A stretch of 64,000 nt of DNA from Phytophthora sp. 'mugwort' (taxonomy: Eukaryota; Oomycota; Peronosporomycetes; Peronosporales; Peronosporaceae): positions 2,072,001 to 2,136,000 of the forward strand of contig JAUCEF010000003.1 of NCBI GenBank assembly GCA_033558025.1, read 5' to 3'. Positions 32,201 through 40,101 of this stretch are shown one piece after another. The position numbers and the translations under genes were made by a program. How positions within the stretch are numbered: the first letter of the stretch is position 1; each line of letters begins with the position of its first letter. The notes under the pieces were generated by a model. It made no database searches. It saw nothing but the letters and a program-made list of their open reading frames with translations, and was not told the DNA's origin.

Positions 32201-34278
32201 GCAGTGAGAACTCCGTGGTGACTAGTACACAGCCTGGTATCGACTTTGAGCTGCTGCGCTACTACCAAGAGCAGCAACATTCCGTCAAGTTGCGATTGTT
32301 TCATCGCTCTCAGACGGCAAAAGACCGTAGTCGTGTGACGGTCGTCCCAAAGCTCGACACGTCGCTCGTCTCGCAGATGACCAGACGCAATCTTCTTGCT
32401 GTGCCAGCTCCAAAAGCTTCAACAATCCCCCTTAACAAGCACGAGTCCATCAAGCACAAAGTCACGGCGGGTATACAACGTCTGACGGCACTGGTCACCT
32501 TGGCTCAACGTCTGGAAATGGCATGGGACCTCGTCATGCTCTTTATAGCGTTTTACCATTTAGAGATGACGACGTTCAAAGTGTGTTTCTGTATCGATCT
32601 CACTGAGGTGTCGGACGCGCTGCTGCGTAGCTGGTCGCACTTGGAACTCTTCCTCGACTTCTTGTGTCTTGTCGACGTGGGCTACAAACTCCAGTACGGG
32701 TCGACCCTATCAAAGGTGGATGGCTTGACCACCAGCCAAGCAGAGTCTCGACGTCCACAAGGCAACAGTTCGTGCTTACGTACTGATCTTCTAGCCATGT
32801 TACCACTGGAATTTCTGCTCTGTTCTGATACTGTACGCGTGCCACAAACGCACATGCCTCCTCTTGTTAACCCCGCCACGGCTGCGTTGTGGACAACGCG
32901 CTCGCTCTTGCGTATGAACCGGTTGCTTCTGGTGCGGCGTATTGCGCCGCTATCCGACAAACTGTTGCAGTTTCTCGTCCATGAGCGCAAGCTCCACGTC
33001 AACGATGCCCTGCTCGACTTTGTACGTGGTCTGGCAACGTATCTTACAATGGGCCATCTCCTAGCGTGCACGTGGTTTCTGACCAACAAACTCTCGACCA
33101 TTTTACTCGAGGACATCAGTGGCGCTCCGCCGTCGGCTGCTGGTGCCTCGTCCCTCATGCAAAAGTATTTAGGAGCTTTACTCTTCGCCATGGACTGCAT
33201 CTCGACGCTCTTTTACGGCGACATTCTCTCCATGAACCCGGCCGGCGTCGTCGTGGAGCTGGGCATCACGCTCTGGAGTCTCTACATTTACGGCACGCTT
33301 TTGGGCGCCCAGGGTGACTTATTCGCTGCCCGGGCGCGGCGTGAGGCGGCGTTTGAACAAACGTTAGGACAACTCCAGCACTATTTGGTCCAACACGACG
33401 TGCCGGTCGGCATCAAGCGACAGATCAAGGCTTACTACGCTCAGATCTGGCAGCGACGTCAGGGCGAACCAGAGTTTGCACCCGTCGCGACCGTCTCGAG
33501 AGCTCTTTACGAAGAAATTGTGCTGGCGGCCACGCACACGTTTGCCGCCCAGGTCGCCGTCTTTCGGGCACTGGACAACCGGTTCCTGCGCCGTCTACTC
33601 GCGTGCTTGCAGCACGTCGTGTGCTCGGCGGGTGAGGACGTGTTTGGGATCGGCGATAGGGATTGTAGCATGTATTTCGTCGCCCAGGGCCGGGTGCTCA
33701 TCAAGATGGGCTCCAGCGAGTCGACCCGTGAACGTGGCGAATTTTTCGGCGAGATGGCGCTATTGTACGGCATCTCCCGACTCGAGACGTGTGTGTCCGT
33801 GACGGTCACGGAGCTGTACCGGTTAGATCAGGAGCCGTACGAGCGTTTACTGCTCGAGTTCCCGGAATATCGAGTGCCTAACAAACTGGCGTGGACGACG
33901 TACTCGACCGGTTCCGTCCTTGATAGGTCCATGATGGAGGAGGCTTTGCGTTGCTTCCGGCAGACTGCTGTGAATAGCACGGCATCCAGTGTGATCCCAC
34001 CAAAGACCGAGCCAATGCGGTTGAATCTACAAGCTATCGGGGCGAATGCCGAGCGGATTGATGCCCAATTGCCGTCGTCGTACATTTATCGGTCGGCGAT
34101 GGAGCTGCTGGCTAAAGTAAGCAAAGTGGACCCGTTAGAGGCCAAGGACCTGGTGCTCAAGAGCCGAGAAGGAGCGCGACGACAACTTAAAGCAGTACTG
34201 GGCGTCGTCAGTGCACGCGACGAGCGTGAAGACGACGTGGTGTATAGTTTTCACAAGCATAGCACGTCAAACGAATGA
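26275..34278 (+). CDS. Four-repeat cyclic-nucleotide-gated-like channel
   Basis: Uninterrupted 2667-codon gene. The first in-frame ATG is at 26275 ('MSKKILAGSLEEG'); the frame is open slightly further but without ATG. Four successive modules each hold S1-S6, a pore loop, a C-linker and a cyclic-nucleotide-binding domain (CNBD). Pore loops: I LMGFDEV (27265-27285), II TTVGYGD (28891-28911), III LAGSRE (30412-30429), IV STLFYGD (33202-33222). S4-like Arg/Lys ladders are visible, e.g. 'HLVRLTKLCRLYRL' in I and 'FRFLRLLRLREI' in II. CNBDs III ('VFGEIAFF...RRLATV') and IV ('FFGEMALLYGISRLET') keep the Gly-Glu and Arg of the phosphate-binding cassette; I and II do not. A basic Ser-rich linker of roughly 450 residues separates III and IV. 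Only repeat II has a K+ filter. A plasma-membrane cation channel acting as a pseudotetramer is inferred; the animal four-repeat CNGK channels are the nearest architectural precedent. Confidence 0.93.
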   Translation: MSKKILAGSLEEGPTNTSVARPKLTTRRPLRSSRGALQTLWYQFCRRTFTPAERAYKRFSLTTRQTIHVTISLYAVLYHFLTIPYRIAFYYEPLSAKNTNLWTTELSGYAVMDAVADLIGIFEFVRFNRVKTRGASFKRGSSRKVSLFQTAQMTRAYSFDTRRQEETKWTLADIQRSAPMNARAVSRRESARDRMMELILELVAILPLEIVPYALGAYNSLHLVRLTKLCRLYRLQLCLGRLADIYSDRAWVQYLSSVGAKSLVRSIGLYTGLCHWFACGYMLVAHTQCGLSFETCSEGVTSWVIRDRLLGATTARKYARSLYWATRTVLLMGFDEVVPVSDTETIYVILVTIMGGLFASSLLASFLFIFRFWNARYAAFATHVDNAREYMRSQNLPRTLRRQVIAYFTYSWTTHHSLDSDEALHLMPKHLQLKVISTLKASRIKQVCFLAKESVEFINLLAVALVRQVYAPADQIIEPKVSAQMFFVIRGKVVLSAFNGSNQKEYQTGDFFADLCLICPGKFDEKAMAKTFCELYALAKDKFDEALDAYYRETSAQVRQRMAEMLDKYSAQLLKTKKLLGVRARNGNVTTSYGGSSRNFAVIGDTQSPISNRNRDWRLPGSLFRVYWDMTRLVVIVYVAFEVPYFAVFSSFTEDRHMFVVHSGYDVRYFVSFLVEMVLGLGILLRARFLAHLDPIVMLVVEDPELIFAAYKTNGFYLDLLAWLPIGLVLESLTTASIHKYAWCFRFLRLLRLREIPELLWNGCDYYSVSSKMHLVLSLLLGVTFLLHVVGCAWFEMAWLSSGKLAHPDKKILWDLTPADCLRHASVFSNCSWVIYDCYPHIGQVFPVENPSSMYQASFAYLRSVYWAIVTLTTVGYGDITAYSTSESFLAAFWIFVGGILNFAVIGAMSSTISSATAPHRHHMEKINALSSTLERMEISTALSSEIRRFYHLEFTSRKQTYESQLLSNLPDKLCYEISSLLHAEAVKSVDLFDSATIQFLNEVTGKFRHQSYQNGDTICLEGDICRTFFVLLRGSKVNVFFRSRKVPVRALHEGDCYGVNEFLLRRAHPATLTAASVVHASVMTRDQFDGIQRKFEDDLRDMKEEAQILRLDQHNRTQRIVRNLEKLKLQPHVMATSTLFGQGESLTSMSGRKEAVVPDVYARRAVLTSLWHAGITCWNVYNAVFIILRVCFHQHLHFSSEMNAAVWVADLGCDFCFAVDIYLRLFYLNSSDVEIENLWTWKWTDRRYLRSSTFRADLVASLPLYTPYGSGTLLASACRLPRLIRCLSLWTYLDDVIVQIQQQFATRNVSAYLSPAKLMILLMLVAHYVGCVFFFISEHECQQLPRCWIAQDNALRADAYSFSMLYAKSFYWAIRTLLLAGSREILPRNVAATLWTGFTCLCCTFIIGHIVGELSDLIQDLSKETKQYQTRVANFASFAKTHKLPETLQRRVGFFFSEQIKFAKESDFQSTVHDLSANLRLKLMLEIYGASILLLPISRFLTPSQVNNLALRLKSELFIPGDCILAEGTLGNRLCILRRGEAAAFWTSSVTSVAILMEGAVFGEIAFFLSNQRRLATVRTTTSCEVLYVTKYDWQELWLTSGELSEAQVQRHAQRGILNWVHARLLRYQRFSLTTAHKAKELLAASVAGPRLSSTAATAAGTIKVKRKLSSMILTRRESSELSGSAQAAARIQPTALKHASLVSDKHLLDRKAEYLHEKTQECVKMFHRSIAAAKQVQRRANGGFGRSIVSRSGTFYPSFVSDIVTPLVRANSSNVSDIRILQFLVETNPVNRLVRGSLSDAHLRDMETESWDRFKLLSSAHHRVTKLLASLTQVDSLVARTPAAGPSTQLLQVKASPARNRVQRVRSLLYDEHAARKAEIERLVSAAAKFSETTASIKVNTANKWRSMAAAAVPKLRRFLAGDDARGSYSARRGPLQSPQYRSSKSERASRLGRMERCQSLPSFGRDFFENLQRSENSVVTSTQPGIDFELLRYYQEQQHSVKLRLFHRSQTAKDRSRVTVVPKLDTSLVSQMTRRNLLAVPAPKASTIPLNKHESIKHKVTAGIQRLTALVTLAQRLEMAWDLVMLFIAFYHLEMTTFKVCFCIDLTEVSDALLRSWSHLELFLDFLCLVDVGYKLQYGSTLSKVDGLTTSQAESRRPQGNSSCLRTDLLAMLPLEFLLCSDTVRVPQTHMPPLVNPATAALWTTRSLLRMNRLLLVRRIAPLSDKLLQFLVHERKLHVNDALLDFVRGLATYLTMGHLLACTWFLTNKLSTILLEDISGAPPSAAGASSLMQKYLGALLFAMDCISTLFYGDILSMNPAGVVVELGITLWSLYIYGTLLGAQGDLFAARARREAAFEQTLGQLQHYLVQHDVPVGIKRQIKAYYAQIWQRRQGEPEFAPVATVSRALYEEIVLAATHTFAAQVAVFRALDNRFLRRLLACLQHVVCSAGEDVFGIGDRDCSMYFVAQGRVLIKMGSSESTRERGEFFGEMALLYGISRLETCVSVTVTELYRLDQEPYERLLLEFPEYRVPNKLAWTTYSTGSVLDRSMMEEALRCFRQTAVNSTASSVIPPKTEPMRLNLQAIGANAERIDAQLPSSYIYRSAMELLAKVSKVDPLEAKDLVLKSREGARRQLKAVLGVVSARDEREDDVVYSFHKHSTSNE

Positions 34279-34339
34279 TAGACCAGGTACAAAGGACACA
34301 ACTAAGAAGGAACTGCATTTAGTGCTTTCACCTCCAGAC

Positions 34340-34945
34340 TGTCGCTGTGCTTGTCCTTACCGTCGTCCTCCTGGGGTGTAGGAGGCGGACTGCATCCTGG
34401 ATACTGTGCACGGCATCGTCATCAGGCTCATGGCGCGCCGTGAGGACGCCTAGCACCGTCTCGAGCTGTCTACGAGCTCCGTCACGGCTCTTGATGTACA
34501 ACTTCCTGCCTCCAATGGGCCACCTTTTTTCAGTCTCGACAACAATTCCAGCTGGGTATCGATCCGTTCCGCACTAAGCTGCGATCGCCGTCAAGCTCAA
34601 AGTGTCGGCGCCCCAGTCGCCATCGTATTAATATTCATCGGCGCAGTCGTGGCCATGAAAGGGAGATACCGAACTGACAGAAGCAACGCAAAGCCTCCTC
34701 CATGATGGACCGATCACGGACGGAACCTGTCGAGTACGTCGTCCACGCCAGTTTGTTAGGCACTCGATATTCCGGAAACTCGAGCAGTAAACGCTCGTAC
34801 GGCTCCTGATCTAACCGGTACAGCTCCGTGACCGTCACGGACACACACGTCTCGAGTCGGGAGATGCCGTACAATAGCGCCATCGCGCCGAAAAACTCTC
34901 CATGCTCGCGCGTCAACTCGCACGAGCCCCATTTGACTATTAATA
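34340..34945 (-). pseudogene. Inverted, truncated copy of the channel 3' end
   Basis: On the minus strand 34945-34679 encodes 'MALLYGISRLETCV' and the following end of CNBD IV almost identically to 33700-33960 of the channel gene. Further on (34600-34340) 'AERIDTQL', 'SRDGARRQLETVLGV' and 'DDDAVHS' match the channel C-terminus (AERIDAQL, SREGARRQLKAVLGV, EDDVVYS) but with frameshifts and more divergence. The copy therefore lies tail to tail with the intact gene, about 60 bp beyond its stop, and is cut off at 34945 where GGTCAAAT-type repeats begin. It may be the remnant of a second channel gene. Confidence 0.9.
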
Positions 34946-34961
34946 CCAATATTCATTTTCT

Positions 34962-35055
34962 TGGGTCAAAATCGGTCAAGGTCAAATTGGGTCAACACCT
35001 TTCTTAGGGTCAAATAGCGGGTCAAATTTGAGATGGGTCAAATTGGATCAAATTT
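34962..35055 (+). repeat. Degenerate GGGTCAAATT repeats
   Basis: GGGTCAAA, GGTCAAGGTCAAATT, GGGTCAAC, GGGTCAAATA, GGGTCAAATTT, GGGTCAAATT and GGATCAAATT follow each other within 94 bp at irregular spacing. The array directly borders the breakpoint of the inverted channel fragment. Confidence 0.85.
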
Positions 35056-35501
35056 TATCATTTGTAGAGGGTTTCAACCAAAAGTATATAATATAAGTCA
35101 GGCAAAACCGTGATAAAAACGCAAATCGGGAAAGCCTGCCATCCCAGTTATTTGCTATCATCTTTACCCAGGAAAACCACACGAAGCTACGAATAAAGCA
35201 ACGGTTGTCAAGGAAGGACACACGACGTTACCAGCAATGTCACGATTAACGTAGTAGCGACCGTAGGACGAGCGAATAGACGGTAATGACAACGTGTAAT
35301 TTTGTTCCAAGGAGGAAGGAGCCGCTCATACCTAGATCGAGCGTGAGTAGACTCTTTTTTTTTTTTTCAATTGTCTTCTGACTTCGCAAACACCAAGTTC
35401 ACGACCTCCACTCCGCCATTATCCAACTACAATGACCAGCGACTTTCGCCTGACCGATTTCCAATCCGACCATTTCAGCTACGGGGGTCCGATTGTGGTA
35501 A
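35056..35501. other. No recognisable gene
   Basis: AT-rich spacer containing a T-run (35356-35368). A short plus frame starting at 35431 ('MTSDFRLTDFQSDHFSY') runs to the LTR that follows; no family is recognised. Confidence 0.4.
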
Positions 35502-35764
35502 TGTAACGGGACAAAGCCAACCGTTATTTAGCTTACACTATTATCTGTAGGAAGCGTGCTAATAAACTCGTAAATTCAACTCTGTTTCATTTTAAAGTCC
35601 GGGGCAAAATGGCCCGGCCTTCTGTGAGCCACTCAATGTGAATCGACTCCTGATTGGCTGTAATGGGTCTGGCTCCCCACTTATTAGCCAATCCGGAGGA
35701 TGTCTGTCTACTTATGTAGCATTTAGTAACCTACTTAGTTATAATAACAGAATGGCCCGTTACA
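35502..35764 (+). repeat. Gypsy-type LTR (263 bp)
   Basis: Bounded by TGTAACGGG at the left and CCCGTTACA at the right, i.e. TG...CA with 9-bp inverted termini. The bases outside (GGTAA left, AGTGA right) do not form a target-site duplication. Gag-like sequence begins just to the right, so this is interpreted as the 5' LTR of a truncated element; a solo LTR is the alternative. Confidence 0.75.
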
Positions 35765-36330
35765 AGTGACGCCTCTGATCCGACGATCATCCTTAAGCCT
35801 ACGCCAGTTGAAACGTTGGCCCCCTCAGAGGATGAAGAGAATGGAGAGCTCCGGCATCTGAGCAGAGGGGAACTTCAACCACCAGTCATTCGAGTCGAAG
35901 AACCAACCAACGCATCCCTAGAGAACAAGTCAACACCTATCAAGGCTATTCCTATGCCTGATACTACACTGGAGCTTCATTAACGACCTATCGGTGCAGT
36001 CTACCGACGGACGGGTTGCAAGGCCAAGCTTTTTGTAACAGCTGATGGGATCAAGTCTACGGAAGGCTGACTGGAAAGCGGCCGACAACCCGGAGCTTAC
36101 ATCCACGCTACATTTACATACGACCAAGGGGGAATCGACGCGGGGAGGAAGTGTCGACTTCCTGATAGGGTAGCTATCCGCCATGTCGAAGGCGAGCGCA
36201 GGATTCTTCAGGAGAATCGCGGAACCACTAAACCGCCAGGCAACATGGCGCGCATGAAAGGTAAAGTAGCGTGGATCTTTGATTGGCGAGAGGGAGGTAT
36301 GCCAAACCTTACTAAGTAATTCCTTGTAAA
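35765..36330 (+). pseudogene. Gypsy gag relic behind the LTR
   Basis: The plus strand reads, across frames, 'LAPSEDEENGELRHLSR', 'IPMPDTTLELH', 'YIHATFTYDQGGIDAG', 'RVAIRHVEGERRIL' and 'GNMARMKGKVAWIFDWREGG'. This resembles the N-terminal gag segment of an oomycete Gypsy lineage different from the complete element at 8 kb. A stop follows 'ELH' (35980). The element is cut off near 36330; no pol is present. Confidence 0.6.
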
Positions 36331-37123
36331 ACCATTACAGGAGCCAACGCCGACGACTTAATCCACACTCGCAGGCGGACGAGGGGACATGATGAGCGCA
36401 GACACGGCTAGCATGCCGGTGCTGCTGCTGATAGCGGCGGGGTTCTACTGCAGCGACGGCAAAGCGCAGCGGGTGCGACAGGTACGACATGTGGCTCGTG
36501 GCGGCTTCACGCGCGCGGATTAACGTTGCTGTTGTTGTTATGATTGCTGATTTTGCTGGCGTGGCATTGTAGTGTGGGGAGGTGCGGGGGCCGCCGACCC
36601 CGCGATTGTTGCCGCTGCTGCCGGACGCGGAGTACGTGGCCGCGACAAGCATGGCCGTTATGCCGCACGCATTGTTGGTGTTGTTGCCCCCCTTGAGTAC
36701 CGCAACGAACACAACAGGTACGGTGCGTGCCTCGCGAACGATGTAATACGTGTCTAGCGTGGTGTACGTGGATTAGCTTTGCTATTGTTCTGCGTTCGGT
36801 GGTTATAGCATTACAGGAGACCATGTCACAGACATGAGCGCTGCCAATCACGCTTTCACGATGCTAGGCAACTCAGAGCGAATGACAGGTGAGGTCAGTT
36901 TCAGGGGCGGGGATGGGGGGGGACAAGGTTGTCGTGATATGTATGGTAGGCCGGAATCGCGACACGATCACACAGCTGATGGTTACGAAAAACACAGCAC
37001 GAGCAGCCGCTCCCTAATTCCCAGAACATGTCGGTATTCCTATCGGAAATTCTACACCGCAGACTCCTGCTTCGGCGGCCTCAGTAACCCCATCTCGTAC
37101 GCTGATCATGCTGCAGTACGTGT
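36331..37123. other. No recognisable gene; GC-rich then mixed
   Basis: Small frames on both strands without family resemblance. Somewhere here the left end of the PiggyBac element would be expected; no TTAA-CCCTTT terminus matching the right end was found. Confidence 0.4.
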
Positions 37124-39253
37124 ATGTCGACAAGCTTGTGGCATATACATCTGACAAAGAGGCGTGGATTAAAGTTAAAGGCTCCGGTTAATCGGGGCTG
37201 CATACATCATCGACTGCGTGTCTGGCCTCGTGAAAAAGGGCAAAAAAAGGCATCATTGTTTGAGATTCGGTGGTTGGACATCCAGTTTCAGAGTGCTGTA
37301 GAGCACGTTAGTGTTGGAATCATTCAGCTCGGAGTCAACAACGACGTCTCGCTTACGAGGGCGAAGAGCCCAGATTGAAGACAACTAGCTGAGCCGGATT
37401 CATCTGAAATTGGCGTCGACATTGACTGTGAAGTCGAACAGACAGAGACCTTTAAGTCCTTCGATCCCTGGTAAATGCTTTCAACCAGATTTGCAGAGGT
37501 CGAAGCGATCCGGAATATGCGATTCACTCTATTTACAGAGACGGAAGCACACTTGTATCTGTATTAATATGCGGATGGCTCTACCAATACCTATCTACGA
37601 TCAGATTATGCGCACTAGTTCGAACATTCAGCAAGATCGAGCTTCTTGGCCTACATCATGTTATATTTCTGGCGGCAAGTTCTGCATGAAACAAACACGT
37701 ATGTTGTGGTCAAAGAAGTAAGGGTATCGACGCCGTTTTCACTGAAGGAGCTGATGACATTTCTTGGGATCTTGTTCTTCATGGCTATGAACGACACAGC
37801 CGAGTACGCAAATTATTGGGGCCCACAACCAGAATCTCGTGTCTTCGGTGGGACCACGCCGTCACTTGATGATATCATGACTCTAAATCAGTTCAAACTA
37901 CTTCGAAGGTGGCTAAGCTTCAATGCAGATGCTACAACCATCGATCAAGACGGGGCAGTGCGTATACGACCTCTCATGAATTTGCTGAAATAACTGGAGA
38001 TCAGTATGTTAGCGTTGGAAGCGACGTTGCTCTCGATGAGACTAGCATTACCTATCGCCCGCGACAAGGCCGCCACATAATTGTTTACAACCCCATGAAA
38101 CCAACAGGAATATACCTTTTTTCACCCTTACATGGTTTGCTATTCTATCACGTGGATAGCTTTGAATTACAAGTTGTACTGCATAAGAGTGACATCATGG
38201 GTCGTCTTCGTGGTGTTGTAGGATCAAAGGAGGCTCAACAGCTTTTCTGAAGCGTTTGAACAAGTATCAAAGATTTGCCAACATGTGCTGGAGATGCCAA
38301 GGCCATTTTTTGGAACGAACCGGGTTGTCGACATGGACAACTATTACACGTCAGTGCAACTGCTTCAGGAGCTTCGCCGAAAAGGTCTCTGTGGGCGCGA
38401 AACAATCCGTACCAACAGCAAACATTTCCCAGCTCACACAATTCTGCACAAAGACGACTGCACGGGTGGGGACTACCGCCAGGCTATCTCGCAGGATCAT
38501 AGCATGCTTGCTGCTTCTTGGTGCGATAGAAGTGTCGTGAACATGGTGACAAACGCCGATTCGTCGGCTATTGCCTCTGTTACGCACATGATTGAAAACC
38601 AAACCAGCCATCTCCAGCGCTTATCTGCGTTGCTAAATACAACTTTGATATGCAAGGTGTCGACCAGCTCGATGAAATTCGGAGACATTTCTCTATCACC
38701 GACGGACACTCCTATAAACGATGGCATAACCAAGCTTGCGTTGAATTTTATCGACATTGCAATATCGAATGCGTATCTAACACGACGCTTGGTAAATGTT
38801 GAACCTACAGCAAGAGATCCGCATAGATCTTTCATGATGGAACTTGTGGGAGAGCGCATCGACGGATAGTGGGCTGACGCACCTGGCGAAGGGAGAATGC
38901 TTTATACCAGCGGAAACTTAGCGGAGGAAGCAGATGAGGAGCCGCTTATGATGTCGTCGCAAAGAAACGATGCTAAATGTGAAGGGCCGGCGACGAAGTG
39001 CGCGTCAGTTGCCTTCAAGCAAATGCATGCGGAGGAAAACACAAAGCGCCGCTGTTGCATAGTTTGCAAGTTGGAGCAGAGTTACCCGACGGAGATGATT
39101 AACTATTGCGCCACGCACGGAGTATGCTTGTGTCGCGTAGTGCATACCACGGAAGCTAAGCCTTGGCTCTGCCCGTTTACGCCCTCGACGTACTGGGAAA
39201 GCATCGCTAGTTTTACCATCCCAACCAACTTCTCACCGAAAAAAGGAACGTGA
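37124..39253 (+). pseudogene. PiggyBac transposase relic
   Basis: Plus-strand pieces: N-terminal region (37230-37380, 'SLFEIRWLDIQFQSAVEHVS'); start of the DDE_Tnp_1_7 core (37646-37990, 'PFSLKELMTFLGILFFMAMN' and 'TLNQFKLLRRWLSFN'); first Asp block 'SDVALDETSITYRPRQG' (about 38020-38070); second Asp in 'NRVVDMDNYYTSVQLL' (about 38320-38365); third Asp in 'SWCDRSVVNMVTN' (about 38516-38554); and the Cys-rich C-terminal finger 'RRCCIVCKLEQ...YCATHGVCLC' (about 39047-39135). Frameshifts near 37985 and 38250 and a stop at 38867 break it. All three catalytic Asp are retained, so decay is moderate. Intact members excise precisely at TTAA. Confidence 0.9.
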
Positions 39254-40101
39254 GCCGCAACTCGAAACTTGCCTAGATTCGCAAGCAGCAATCCCAGCAA
39301 TCCTAGTAACTCCAACAACCCAGCAATTCCAGTAGCCGAACGCTGTCCGATGCTCCAGCAATGCCTGTCCCCCTCTGGTATTCCAGCCACGCCGTGCCCC
39401 TCTCCAACCGCCCAGACCACTACTAGCTTAAATACCAGACCAGACGTCGTTCGCCAAATTCAGCTGCAGACCAATAGTGACAGTGTCCCTGGGTACGCGC
39501 TCACAGCTTGATACGAGGCGATGATCTTGAAGAATGCAGACCTTGTGGCTTACGCCGACACTCCAGCGAAGCGGACTTGGTGATGCTCGAGGACTTGCTG
39601 GTGCCATGGCTCTGACTTTATGGTCGCTGCGATCCCTCCGGGTGCGGCCGCGCTCGCGGACTTGGCGGAGCTCGTGCACTCGGTGGCGCTCTGGTCTCAG
39701 CGCCCCTCCTAACACGACGGCGCTAACGGACTTAGCAGCGCTCTCTGACTTATCGACCATCTCGACTTTCTTTGACGGCGTTCACAGACTTGGCAGCGCT
39801 CGCAGACGTGACGGCGTCCACGGCTTGACAGCGCCCTTGGCCGTGGCGGCGCTCACGGACTTGACTACGGTTGTGGACGTGACGGCGCTCGCCAACATGA
39901 CGGTGCTCCTAAACTATGTTGTGCGCACTGGTTGGTACCAAAATAACGGCTGTGAATCTTTGAACACAAGGGGGTTTGGTTCAAAATAAATATAAGGTTG
40001 GATCTATTTATTTCAATGGTCTCTTACTGTAAAAATAAAGTGGGTGAAGAGACGCTTTCTAGCTGCATGACACCTTCACCTCGTTCCCTAGCTACCAACG
40101 A
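39254..40101 (+). repeat. 18-bp minisatellite and flanks
   Basis: From about 39640 to 39910 there is a degenerate tandem array with an 18-bp period, consensus close to GCGCTCACGGACTTGACG, in about a dozen copies of varying quality. It makes an apparently open plus frame with repeats such as 'ALTDLAALSDLSTI', which is a by-product of the period being a multiple of three. A shorter AGCAATCC/AGTAACTCC-type repeat lies at 39280-39330. No gene is recognised otherwise. Confidence 0.75.

Noticed and set aside
32682..33200. Long minus-strand open frame opposite the channel gene
   Set aside because: Shadow of the coding strand; Arg/Ser-rich composition and no family resemblance.
39534..39989. 151-codon plus frame rich in ALTDL-type repeats
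   Set aside because: Explained by the 18-bp minisatellite period; no start context or homology.
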